Below are positions 1-10,881 of a DNA stretch of 64,000 nt, piece by piece. The notes under the pieces were generated by a model that had not been told where the DNA came from, did no database searches, and saw only the letters and a program-made list of their open reading frames with translations. A program made the position numbers and the translations under genes. The stretch spans positions 1,984,001 to 2,048,000 of the forward strand of contig JAETXT010000006.1 of assembly GCA_019188255.1 (NCBI GenBank), in the 5' to 3' direction. The DNA is from Verticillium longisporum. Lineage: Eukaryota; Ascomycota; Sordariomycetes; Glomerellales; Plectosphaerellaceae. Each line of letters opens with the position of its first letter. Position 1 is the stretch's first letter.

Positions 1-507
1 AGAGGGGGGCGGAAACTTGAAGTCAGCCAAAGGGTTCGTGTCAGATCGAGGCAGTATCAGATCAGCATCGAGAGGAGACACAGACTTGAAGGTTTCGTGC
101 TCACGCGAGGATTCGGACACGATCCTCAGAGGAGCTGCTTGGCGTTCAGCCATGGCTGACGACCCGCCCGCTTGGGTGCAGGGTCCTGTCGCCTCGAGAT
201 GGCGGATGCCTGCGGGAGAAGCGAGATTCGAAGCGAGGGGCAGGCAGAACAAAGATGTGCTTGCCGTCGCCCGGTGATTTGGTGGGTAGCGTGCTGTTGG
301 GGTTCAGAGCATCGACATGATTAGAGGTGGGTTCGTTTGGTGTTGGACGGCAAAGAGGTGATCAGGGCCGTGACATCATGGACGCAGGCGCGAAGTGGCA
401 AAGGATGCGAGGCGGGGCATGACAATGGCCAGTGAAGTAGCTTGAGTAAGGTGGGTAGATGAAGGTGTAGATGCAAGGCGGCCAGGGTGGTGCAACGAGG
501 TACCTGA

Positions 508-531
508 CAGCAGCAGCAGCAGCAGCAGCAG
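508..531. repeat. (CAG)8 trinucleotide run
   Basis: Eight uninterrupted CAG units. No convincing coding sequence spans it, so it is listed as a non-coding microsatellite. Confidence 0.9.
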
Positions 532-1026
532 AGTCTTGTGGTTTTTGATTCGAAGGGGGGCGAGGTGAGGTCTGCATCAGCTTCTGCTTGGCCAGACCAG
601 AGACGGAACGGGTGGTGGTTCTTGGGGGGGGTTGCGAGAGCCGGGGCACAACCAGTAGACAGAGCATGGGATTGTGGTCACAGTGGACAAAGCCCCAAGG
701 GAATCAACGCAATCGGAAAGAGAATCGCACGTGTCGGGGGGAGCTGCGAGTGGGCTGGTCCAGGCCCTGCCCCAAGCTGCCCTGCCCGTCTGAGGCCCAT
801 TCGCTAGGTACCGATCTTCGATCCAAGCCTTGGGGGCCCACATGAGGACCCAGAAACCCAGGCCAAAGCCCAGAGCAGAGCCCAGAGCCCAGGGCTTGTA
901 GGCTCGATCTCGATCTCTCCTGCCACGGAACCGAGGAAGCCCGCATGTTGGCCATCCGCGCAATGCCTGGTTGGTGATCTAGTCTTCCGGTGCTTCGAGG
1001 TACTTCCTGCCTGTCTACCAGGCAAC

Positions 1027-1074
1027 AGGTAGGTAGGTAGGCAGGTAGGTACCTAGGTAGGTAGGTAGGTACCC
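1027..1074. repeat. AGGT/GGTACC-rich microsatellite
   Basis: About 48 bases built from AGGT tetramers interrupted by GGTACC and CCTAGG. Similar motifs recur near 6.04, 28.75, 35.32 and 51.92 kb, always outside genes. Confidence 0.85.
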
Positions 1075-1770
1075 ATGGTATGAAAGTTACGTACCTACAC
1101 GTTCAGTAGACAAGACAGTAAGGTGCCTTGGTACAGTAGGAATCTTCAGCCGGCGATCGGCCTACCATCCCGCATCACCCGTGCTGATCCCTTGTTCAAG
1201 GGTTACCCATCCAGCCATTTTATTCGTGCCCCGCATGACGCCAATTGGCGCTTGGTGCTGCAAAGCTCGAGTTGGCACATTCCAAACGATCCCACGATGA
1301 TGGCATGCCACGTTATTAGGGGGTATCTTCTATTGTATTTTGCTTCATTTGAGCCCATGTGTGCTTTTTTTTCCCTTCTCTCGTTTCAAACACCGACAGC
1401 ATGCCCATATGTACTCCTCAGTCTGGCCTTCGGATTTCGAGACACACATGAGTCGGAGTAGGCATTCGGCATGCGCCCAGAGTCAATCCCCGTCTCCTTG
1501 GGGCACATCTACCACACCTGATAACGGCAAGAAGGCACCTCCACCGTGCCAGGTCTCGGACGAGCTTCACCGTCAGACATGGAATTCAGCACCGCGTGGT
1601 TGTGCGCATCGATGGAAAGAAGAGAAAGGGAGAGGTAAATTGCAGGACGCAGACATGCCATGTCCAGTACATCCCTAACCATCATCCCCAAGTCTCCCCA
1701 CTGGTAGGTCCAAGAGTGACGATATCATTGACCCCGTCGAACGCCCTCTGAGCGCGGCACCCTCGTCAGT

Positions 1771-2475
1771 CTACACGCCGCCATCAACCCTCAACCCCCG
1801 CGCCGCACACGCCCTGCCCAGAATGTCCAGCAGCACCCCCGCCTTGCGCGTGTTGTACTCCCTCGCCGTGCCCCCGACGCGCCGCACGTCCTCCGCCGCC
1901 GCCCTCTTCGCCCGCACGTACCTCGCGCGGTCCTCCGCCCCCGCCGGCATCGCGAGCCAGTCCCGCAGCGCCTTGTGCCGCGCCACCTCCTCGCACCCGG
2001 CCGGGAACACGTGCAGGTTGACGCCCGCCGCCCACGGCAGCTCGCCGACCAGCATGCGCGCCCCGTGCCACGACGGCTGCCGCACCACGAGCGTGAACCC
2101 CGCCGCCTCGAGGCGCGGCACGTACGCCTGCTCGTCGCCCGGGTCCGCCACCGTCACGTCAATGTCGATGATGGGCTTGGCGTCGAGGCCCGGGACCGAC
2201 GTCGACCCCACGTGGTCGATGGTCGTCACCTGCACGTCCATGGCGTCGAGCACGAGGAGCGCGACGGCGAGGTACATGGTCGGCCAGGCGGCGTTGTACG
2301 GCTCGACGATGAGGGGGCGCGCCGGCATGGGGTTGACGACCTCAATCGTCGATGGTGTGAAGCCTTGCGGCGCGGTCGGTTTTGGTCGAGCTGATTCCTG
2401 CGGCATGGCTGTAATGCGGGCTATCTGTGCTGGCGTGCTGGCGTGCTGGCTGTGCTGTTGTATCTCGAGGTGCAA
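1771..2475 (-). CDS. GrpB/UPF0157 family protein
   Basis: Single-exon frame of 234 codons. Residues of roughly 75-205 fit the GrpB (UPF0157) family, which has a nucleotidyltransferase-like fold. Visible marks are an HVGSTSVPGL segment, then KPIIDIDV with the paired acidic residues, then an NLHVF strand and the helical tail with RDWL and YNTRKA. The reaction catalysed by these proteins is not established; bacterial members sit near the dephospho-CoA kinase gene coaE, which says little for fungi. The upstream methionine at 2475 is used, but the methionine at 2406 (start of MPQES) would remove a low-complexity leader and is equally possible. No intron is needed. The gene lies tail-downstream of mre11 on the same strand, about 0.5 kb away. 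Confidence 0.85.
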   Translation of the reverse strand: MHLEIQQHSQHASTPAQIARITAMPQESARPKPTAPQGFTPSTIEVVNPMPARPLIVEPYNAAWPTMYLAVALLVLDAMDVQVTTIDHVGSTSVPGLDAKPIIDIDVTVADPGDEQAYVPRLEAAGFTLVVRQPSWHGARMLVGELPWAAGVNLHVFPAGCEEVARHKALRDWLAMPAGAEDRARYVRAKRAAAEDVRRVGGTAREYNTRKAGVLLDILGRACAARGLRVDGGV

Positions 2476-2977
2476 CCTTCGTAGGGTCCAAAGTGTCTAT
2501 TGCATTGTCATCCCGACAACGTCTTCACAAGCTTCGTCGCGTTCCCTTCCTCCAATATATTGGCCCGGGACGAACTGGAGCCCAGTCAGTCTGCGGCGAC
2601 GCACAGGTCTTGCGCGTGTTCAAAGCCCGTCAGCGCCGTCATTTGCCAGAGGTTTCAAGAACAGGTTGGTTGAAAAAGTCGGCAGAGGACAAAGAAACAT
2701 GGGCACAATTTCCAGGGGCTGGCACATCCCATGCCCGTCGACACAATGTAGGTACCTAAGAAAGGGATTGTGAAAGCATGCGCTGAGCACCGCGGCTTTG
2801 GGTCGGCCGACGCCGAGGAAACATCAAACGATGCAAGGCGATGCATGTTACGCCGCACGTTGCAGGAGCAAAAAAAAGATGAAAAAAAAATCGTGGTGGC
2901 CAAAAACTAGCTGGATATCATGAGAACGCCGTGCAAAATGCTTCGCCCCATCGACTCTGTCAAGTCCCGGCACCAGC
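2476..2977. other. intergenic, 3' of mre11
   Basis: About 500 bases between the end of mre11 and the GrpB gene. A-rich runs near 2870-2890 (plus strand) may belong to the mre11 3' end. No gene is seen. Confidence 0.5.
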
Positions 2978-5268
2978 TCACCTCCAACGGGACCGCGTCG
3001 TGGGTGGCGCCGGCTCAAAGTCGTCATCCCCCGATATCTCATCATCGCTGATCTCAACCGCCTTCTGTGACGCGGCCGCTTGCGAGAAGTTGAGCTTGGT
3101 CTGCCGTCCCTTGGCAGGCGCCCTCGCAGGCTGCGAACGCCGCGCTCGCTTGGGTTGAGGCGCGGGATCATCGGCGAAAGGGTCATCGTCCATGACAACG
3201 TCCTCGTCCTCGTCCTCATCCTCATCCTCGCTGACCGCCTTCTTGCCTCGACCTCGAGCAGGCGCTTTTTTGGCCGGTGCCTTCTTCGCCGGGGCCTTCT
3301 TTGCCGCAGGAGCCTTGGCCGTCTTAGCCGCGCCCCTTTTCGCCGGTGCTTTCTTCACAGGCGCCTCCTCTTCCGAGAGCTCCATGGCGTCGTCGTCTTG
3401 CCCTTGCACGGGCCCACGTCCGGTTCCCGCCCGAGTCACCTCGAGAGCCTCCGGCTGGTCCTCCCAGTGACCGTCCAAGTCCGAGTCCCATTCCTCGGGC
3501 TTGGCCTTGTAGGTCCGCCGTGACGCCATCTTCAGGAGGCCCTTTGAGAACTTGCTGTCCATGGTTGCTCTGATCTTCTCCATGGCGCTGTCGAGGTCCT
3601 CGTCATCCGCGTCCAGGTTCAGCGTCTGCTTCACTTGTCTGGCCAGTGAGTCGGCGTCAAGGCTCTCCATGGCATGCTTGTCGTCCTTGTTGACGAACTG
3701 GTTCACTGCATCGCCAAAGGGCGCCTGAGGAAGAATCTTGAGCGACTGCGCAGCGAGGAACTCCTGCACGAGCGCTTCCACCTTGACCGTATCGAGGCCC
3801 AAATTCTCATCGATGCCTTCCGGCAGTTCGGCCGTCTGTTTGCCTCCTATGATGGGGTTAGTCTCGAATGGAAGGGGAAGGGGAAAGGGGCCGGCTTCAA
3901 AAGGTACGCACGAGAGGCCGTCGTCTTTTTGCGATGGAAGTAGACGACGTCGTTGGTATTGGCGACCTTGCCGACAAAGCGGTTGGAGAAGCGCTGCGGG
4001 TTCTCGCAGTCGTACTGACCGCCTTCGGGCGCAGTGTACTCGACTTTGAGGCGAATCAGGGGAAGCGGCGGAGCTTCCTCCGCGTCTTCATCCTCGTCCT
4101 GAATGGCGAGCCAGTCGGCGTTGGCCTGCTCGATCATCTCGTCTACGACCTTCATCAGCCGCTTTGTCAACTCTTGGCGATTGTCCTTCATCTTGTCGAC
4201 GTCCTTGAATCTGTTGTCCGTGGCCAAGACAATGTCCTTGGTGACGAAAGGGCGGACCGTCTTCAGAGGCAGTTTCTTGATCTTGAAGTCCTTGCCCGTG
4301 ATGCTGACGACAGCAACGTGCTTGGGCACAGCCTCTCCAGCGACAAGGGAGGTGGCCACGGAAGAGCCGGGCTGCATGACGTGGAACCCCGTCTCGGGGT
4401 TTTGCGAGGGGTCGATGAGGCATTCATGCTCGTGGCCCCAGACGATCAGGTCCATAAAGTCAGGCAGGACATTCTCGGGCAGGTAGGACGTGGCGGTGTG
4501 GGCGTGATGGTTCTGGTGGACGGTCAAGAGGTTGAACCAGTCAGTCTGTTGAACGTTAGGTCGGAACCACTTGACCTTGTGATCGCGAAAGGTCCTGAAC
4601 ATGCGCTCGTCGCGGACGTTGCTGAGGCCGTAGAGAGCCAGTTTCGTCTGCCCCTTTTGCAGCAGCACCGGCTTCGCCTCGATATTGTCGGCCTCGGCGA
4701 TGCGTCCGAAATAGTTGACCAGGCCGGCCACCTGCAACAGGTCGAGAGAGCAGAAGTGGCCGTCGCCGCTGGGGTCGTCGTGGTTGCCGTGGATCGAGAA
4801 GACGGGGATGGAGATGTTGATGTCGGGGTCTTCGTAGTTGACGTGGGGGAATGCGCCTTCGAAGACTTCGTTTGCGTCGCTCAGGAATTCGAGCTCGCAA
4901 GGCTTCATGCCGAGACAGTTTCTTCGGAGGGTGCGCATGACCTGGTACATGGACTTTCGAGACGGTTTATTGTCGTGGAAGAGGTCGCCTCCAAGGAGGA
5001 CCATGTCGACCTGGACAAGTCAGCCAGTGAAGAAAAGATGGTGTCAAGGCAATGATGCTGACATCTTCCTTCTTTGCCATCTCCATAATCTCGTCAAAAG
5101 TCCGCCAACTGTCATCCTTGCGGATTGGGTCCCGCTCTTCATAGCCGACATGATTGTCCGTCGCAACGAGGATCCGAATCGTGTCTGCCTCTAGAGATGC
5201 GGAAATATTAGTGCATGTTCAAGCAAGCGTGAAAGAAGAGTGCAAAACGGACCAGTGAATTCGGACAT
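2978..5268 (-). CDS. mre11: MRE11 double-strand-break repair nuclease
   Basis: Catalytic subunit of the MRE11-RAD50-NBS1 complex: a Mn-dependent phosphoesterase that resects DNA ends and signals breaks in the nucleus. Four exons restore one frame of 703 residues: 5268-5253, 5190-5063, 5010-3912 and 3846-2978. Introns are GT-AG, and the 5062-5011 intron has a CTGAC branch site. The first exon is only 16 bases and encodes MSEFT plus one base. Metallophosphoesterase motifs are in order: ATDNHVG (D17, H19), [11 protein letters not shown] (D57), HGNHDDPSG (about residue 122) and the later GHEHE. The cap domain follows, then a C-terminal tail with a Lys-Ala-Pro repeat, an acidic Glu-Asp run and a final Arg-rich end. 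Length fits fungal MRE11. The ending could also be spliced (GGTGAGC at the stop codon), which would change just the last residue. Confidence 0.96.
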
Positions 5269-6037
5269 GCTGCGGTATCTGTCGAGTCGATTCGCCGACG
5301 ACAGCGGGCGGTTGGCGATGGGCGATGAGGGGCTGGAGGTCGAAGCAAGGTCCCCGCGGATGGCCCTCGCCTATGGATGGAGGCCAGTGCCGACAAGCGA
5401 AGCGCGTGTCGCGTTGGATCAGGATCCACTTCAGGATTGACGCGAGAACGACACTCGCTGTCATGTGATCAGTCAGCTCGATGTGACGAGATTCCCACGA
5501 CGCCTCACGTGACCATATCCGAATGCAGACATCACAGAGCTTCACGGCGCGTGATGATTGATTTATTCGCTTCTTCAACGCTGCCTTCAATTCTGCTCGA
5601 ATATTTACTTTCAGTGCCGGCGCGATAATTCTGGACCTCAAGACGCAGCCAGTCTGATCCGTCGAGCTGGCATAAGAAAATACGATGCCATGTAGAACAC
5701 AAATCACATGCTTCGGAAGCAGGTGCAAGGTGTATCTCAAATCGCATCAAGCACAGCGGATCCTTACGATAACCGGTCAACAATGCATTCTCTCACACCT
5801 CTCTTGGCCCACATACACATCAAGGACTCGCACATATATGACCCAAATACGTGACCGCCCCCTCGACGTCTTGTAATATCGCTCGGCATATCTCCTGCAG
5901 GCCGTAAAGGGCATCACGGCGAGTCGTGTTCGCCACCTCCCATCTCAGACGTCTACTCAATGTACCCCAAATCAATAGCTGGGATGGGCAAGGAGCGCAC
6001 ATGAAACGGCTCCCCGTAGCTTACCATCCATGCCCCA

Positions 6038-6058
6038 GGGTAAGGTACCTTAGGTACA
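6038..6058. repeat. GGTACC/TAGGTAC motif
   Basis: A short copy of the GGTACCTTAGGTAC-type motif seen at other intergenic places in this window. Confidence 0.6.
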
Positions 6059-6685
6059 TGTAGGAGGGGTAAGGTGCGGACCATTAAGGGAAGGGGTCGT
6101 CTGGGAAGCTTGAATGCGCTTGGCTGGCATGGGCTGATCGTCAGGCCTCGGACGCATCCGAGAAGGCGACGCAGCGGGTCATCTGTCCTCGCTGATGGTG
6201 TCGCGATAGGAACACGGCATGCAACTGAATTATCATGTCGATGCAAGATGGGAGAGACGAAGCCAGTCTTGGCGTGCGGGTGCCGCCGCCCTTTTGACAG
6301 GCGGGACGTATCACATTGACTCTGGCCCAAACGAGAGAGACCCTGGTTGTCACAGCATCGAATCATGAGCTTGACGCTGCGGGATGGGAGGCCGCAAAGG
6401 AGAAGCAACTGCCTATCCGCTAGGCCCGGCATGGGGTCAAGCGTGCGAGACTGCGGATCGTTGAGATGGTGCTGGGGCTGCTGGCAGGGCGCGTTTCGCC
6501 AGGAGCGGTAGTTGTTGTTTGCCAGGCCGGGCGACATTACGGTGATGTGGTCTATAAGTTGAGGCACGGGCCCTTCTCGTCGAGGAACGAGCCAGAGACA
6601 ACGGCATGGCCAGATTGAGATGGTAGATGTCGTCAGCCCGCGATGGCTGGGCGGCCACCGTTGAGGAGGGAGCCAGGGAGGTGAC

Positions 6686-6691
6686 CACGTG
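6686..6691. promoter_or_regulatory. CACGTG E-box upstream of the phosphate symporter gene
   Basis: CACGTG followed by C matches the core site bound by the bHLH phosphate regulator of Neurospora (NUC-1) and yeast (Pho4). It lies 2.4 kb from the start codon, which is far, and such hexamers occur by chance. Other copies are at 5506 and 6965. Confidence 0.2.
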
Positions 6692-7050
6692 CCTCATTGC
6701 CTCGGTCGGAAAAAACACGAGGATCAAGATGCAAAAACGGGCATGAGTTCCGAGCCATCTGTTCTGGTCCGAGGCGACACGAAGGGGGAAAAAAAAAGTT
6801 GGCCCAAATTCGTAAGTGGTCGTGTGTGCATTTTGCTCGATCACCAGCAGCTCTGGCTCGTGGGCGATTACGGTCATGTCATTGGCTGTTTCTCCATGGA
6901 CTGTGCTGTTTCTCGAAGTGTGTAGGCAGGGGACCTCTGGACTCGTTTCAACAAAGAGATCACACACGTGTGGAAATGGCAGTAGATGATTGGACACCAA
7001 AATTGATGCAAGTTTTGGGCTTTGGCAGTGTGGGGTTCGGCCCGCTCTTG

Positions 7051-7086
7051 GCAGGAAGAGCAGGAAGAGCAGGAAGAGCAGGAAGC
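7051..7086. repeat. 9-bp tandem repeat, about 4 copies
   Basis: The unit GCAGGAAGA is repeated about four times in direct order. It is non-coding. Confidence 0.9.
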
Positions 7087-8374
7087 TCGATCCCCTGTCC
7101 ATCATCCACCGCAGTAGACACCCACGCTGGTAAGTCCCCTGGAGCCCACTGACGCATTCCACGCACCCCCCAGACGCCCCAGAGGAAGCAACCCACAGGC
7201 CTCATCCACTGTATTCTCGCCTCACCCACTGTACTCCCGCCTACTCGTATTGTACCATGTACTGTAGGCCTCCCGTCCAAACCAGTTGGCCCGAAGCAGA
7301 CATTGATGGCGGCAGCTCCAGCGCTCAAGGGTTAAAGATGACCTGATTCCATTCACATGCCTCTCGCTATGCCCACCCCCTTCTTACATCATGTACCATG
7401 TACAAGTCCCCAAGTCCATCTGCATGCGAGCCTGCGGGTCAGAGTCCTAGCCTCTCGGGGCCAAGAGATCCTCATCCCCCCTCCAAGGCGAAACAGGGCT
7501 GGCAGGGAGGGGAGAGAGCACGTCGGCGGCAGCTCACATCAGGTAATCGCTCACGCGACACATACAACTTCATGCCTCGGAAGAACAAGGGACGATCGGT
7601 GCTGTTGATTTGCTTTCATCACGCATCGACGGTTGCGATTCCGTTTCAGAGAGACTCACCCAGCGTGGAGCCGCCTCGCTGTGGCCGAATCGATACTCCA
7701 GGCGGAGTGACCAGTCAACGAGGGGACCAGGGGGGCATCTTACGGGGATAAGCTTAATGATTCGGATGCATGGGTTGATCGTGTGGGAGGCACTGGCAAG
7801 ACTGGTCGAGAGAGCGACCAGTTGCACCGGGAGCCCCCATCCATCCTAACGCAACTCCACCTATTACTTTTACATGTACACCTTAGCATCAAGGCATTGT
7901 TACTGGCACGGAAAATGATGATCGACTTTTCCATCGCCCTTTTGCCATCTGCTTGACTGGCTGAGAGCCATGTCAAGAGTTGATTTTTTCCCCTCGACTG
8001 TAACTCTTGGCACCTTCAAGTTGAGGCCATGATCATAAATATAGATCACCAGCGTCGTATTGTCGGCCAATTCTTGTTTGATCGCTGCGCCAGCCGCAAT
8101 AAGCTTCGTTGTTAACCTTTTACCTTGACGTCGTCCCAACTCTCTTTGTGCCTGTCAACAAGGACGGGGGCGGCGCTGACTCGTCCAGCCACTCAGGTTA
8201 AGACGGGACCTGTCGTGCTGTGCAAAGTGCCGCCACGGCCATCAAAGCTCATGCTAATCATAATCACCATGGTTGCCAGCGTCTCGCCTTGGCCTCGGGG
8301 CCCGGCGATCGATTCCCTGGTTGCTCATTCTGTGACCTCCATGTCGCCACGATAGTCGGTTGATCCTGGAGACT

Positions 8375-8412
8375 CTCTAGTCTCAACTGTAGACTCTAGT
8401 CTCAACTGTAGA
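8375..8412. repeat. 19-bp perfect tandem duplication
   Basis: CTCTAGTCTCAACTGTAGA occurs twice, head to tail, with no mismatch. It lies 0.7 kb upstream of the phosphate symporter start. Confidence 0.92.
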
Positions 8413-9078
8413 CAGCACAAAACAGAGCACCACCTTGTCATGTTCCCTGGCGTCCGAGATAGACGGCTCTTGGCAACCAGGCCCGGTTTGGTCGACTGTC
8501 CCCGACCACCATCCATTCGGCTTGATCCAAAGTACGCCAGTCACTTGGCAGCCAATGCCTGGATGCACACCCCTTCTGGCCTTGGAGGAGGCCACCTCCC
8601 CCCCACATACCAAGAACGTTTCGACTGTCGGCGCCCATCTTGTCAGCTTGTTGAAGATCTTTTCTTTAGCCCACTCAGGGCGAAGAACCCGCAGGAGCTT
8701 CAGGAGCTTTGCTCATGGGTAGTAAGGAAGTAGCTTCGAACTGCAGAGGTAACATCGGCCACCGCCCAACTTTGCTGGAGCCACACCCACACGACACCCG
8801 GCCAGGCGGTCTACCTGCTTCACACCCTTTTGGGCTCCCCCACCAACGCAAACTCGCACTCACCTTCGCCGCCACCTTCTCAAGCCAAGACTCTAGGAAC
8901 GCTCGCAGCACGAGGAAACTGGATCTACCCACAATGGTACGCCTTGATATATAATTTCTCGTGTGTCCCTCTCTCTTGTCTCCTCCTTTCTCTCGTGGCC
9001 CTCAGTCTCCGTCCTGGTCTTACAACACCCTTTCTCTCTTCCCTCAGCCATCGTCTCTGGACGACGACAACCATCGCC

Positions 9079-10881
9079 ATGGCTGCCCTTCCTCAGTACG
9101 ACTATCTTTTTGCCTTTGGCACCATCTTTGCTTTCCTCGATGCGTGGAACATTGGTATGTTTTTTCTGCTGTCTTTCTTTGCCACTACAGTCTGCTCATG
9201 TTAATTCTGTCCAGGTGCCAACGATGTTGCCAACTCATGGGCGACGTCCGTCGCTTCGAGGTCCATCTCCTACCTCTACGCCATGTGTGCCGCCTCCGTC
9301 ATGGAGTTTGCCGGTGCCATGGGTGTTGGTGCTCGCGTTGCCGACACGACCCGCACCAAGATTGTCGACACGGAGCAGTACAACGATGACCCCGCCGTCC
9401 TCATGCTGGGCATGGTCTGCGCCGTCGTCGCCTCTTCCATCTACCTGACCTTCGCCACCAAGGTCGGCTTTCCCGTCTCCACCACCCACTCCATCCTCGG
9501 CGGTGTCATCGGCATGGGCGTCGCCAGTGTCGGCGCGAAGAACATTCTCTGGGTCGGCTCCGGCGGCGGCACCAACGTCATCAGCACTGGTGTCGTCCAG
9601 GTCTTCATGGCTTGGATCATCGCCCCCTGCCTGTCCGCCATCTTCGGTGCCATCATCTTCTCCATCACAAAGTACGCTGTCCTGCTGAGGACGAACCCTG
9701 CCATGAAGGGCCTCTTTGTCGTGCCCATCTACTTTGCCATCACCGGCATGCTCATTACCATGCTGCTCATCTGGAAGGGCGGCTCGTACGAGATCAACCT
9801 CACCGACCAGGAGATTCCCGGTGTCATCGTCGCCGCCGGCAGCGCCTGGGGTCTCCTGATCGCCACCTTTCTGTGCCCCTGGCTGTACCGTGTCGTCATC
9901 CGCGAGGATTGGGAGATGAAGTGGTACCACATGTTCAAGGGGCCCTTCCTTCTCCGCCGCGGCGAGGTGCCTCCCGCGCCCGCCAACTTCCAGGGCCCCA
10001 TCCGCAACTTCTACGCCGGCCGCCTGACACCCGAGCAGCTCGCCGCCCGTCGCGCCGATGGTGTCGCCGGGGGCGACGTCGACGTCGAGGCCGCCCAGCC
10101 CACCGTCGCTGGCGAGAAGGCCATTGGCTCGACGGCGGCGCTCGCTGCCGCGTCGGAGCCCGAGGCCATGCCCGAGCACAAGAGCCTCGTCGGCCCCAAG
10201 CCCGAGGGCAAGTGGAACACCAAGCCCGTGCTGTTCTGGTACGTCAAGTACGCGCTGCTGCACGGCGTCGACAAGGACGTCGTCGGCTCGCAGAACGACA
10301 AGGGCGCCATCGGCGGCGACCTCGAGGAGATCCACGCGCGCGCGACGCACTACGACAACCGCACCGAGTTCCTCTTCACGTTCCTGCAGATCATGACGGC
10401 GTGCTCGGCCTCGTTCGTGCACGGCGCCAACGACGTGTCCAACGCCATCGGGCCCTACGCCACCATTTTCGAGATTTGGCAAAAGGGCTTCATCCCGCCC
10501 GCCGACAAGGCCCAGGTCCCGCTGTGGATCCTCGCCTTTGGCGGCGGCGGCATCGTCATCGGCATCTGGACCTACGGCTACAACATTATGCGCAACCTCG
10601 GCAACCGCCTGACGCTGCAGTCGCCGACGCGCGGCTTCTCCATCGAGCTCGGCTCCGTCGTCACCATTATCCTCGCCACCCGCCTCAAGCTGCCCATCTC
10701 CACGACCCAGTGCCTCACCGGCGCCACCGTCGGCGTCGGCCTCTGCAACGGCGACTGGCGCGCCATCAACTGGCGCATGGTCCTTTGGATCTATGCCGGT
10801 TGGTTCTTGACTCTTCCCGTGACAGGCCTCATCTCCGGCCCGCTGCTGGCCATCATCGTCAATGCCCCACGCTGGTCGTGA
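9079..10881 (+). CDS. pho89: Na+/phosphate symporter, PHO-4/PHO89 family
   Basis: High-affinity plasma-membrane phosphate transporter of the PiT (PF01384) family, like Neurospora PHO-4 and yeast Pho89. Two exons (9079-9154, 9215-10881) join to 580 residues; the intron has GTATGT and CCAG and splits a glycine codon. The family's duplicated signature is present twice: GANDVANS at residue 26 and GANDVSNAIG at residue 429, each opening a hydrophobic half. Between them, roughly residues 230-400, is a long hydrophilic loop with many Ala, Glu and Pro residues, as in the family. The ATG has an ACC-type context (CGCCATGG). No coding damage is seen. Expression under phosphate starvation is expected for the family, and CACGTG boxes occur upstream but far away. 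Confidence 0.96.

Larger units (their letters stand above)
1..1770. other. gene-free flank with microsatellites
   Basis: No reading frame here has the codon bias, conserved motifs or splice structure of the real genes further along. The stretch holds a CAG run and a TAGG-type microsatellite (listed separately). It could contain the end of a gene lying to the left, but nothing supports one. Confidence 0.5.
5269..9078. other. 3.8-kb intergenic region between mre11 and pho89
   Basis: Divergent promoters: mre11 starts at 5268 leftward and the phosphate symporter at 9079 rightward. No frame with gene-like features was found. The stretch contains a 9-bp minisatellite, a 19-bp tandem duplication, a TAGGTACC motif near 6040 and three CACGTG boxes (5506, 6686, 6965). 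Confidence 0.55.

Noticed and set aside
1823..2773. 316-codon open frame over the GrpB gene, plus strand
   Set aside because: Ser/Arg/Thr-rich mirror of a conserved coding sequence.
3868..5055. 395-codon open frame on the plus strand over mre11
   Set aside because: Antisense shadow of the MRE11 catalytic exon; no motifs and no start context.
9235..10482. 415-codon open frame antisense to the phosphate symporter
   Set aside because: It is the mirror of a GC-rich coding strand, full of Gly, Asp, Val and Arg with no domain; the plus strand has the complete PiT signature.
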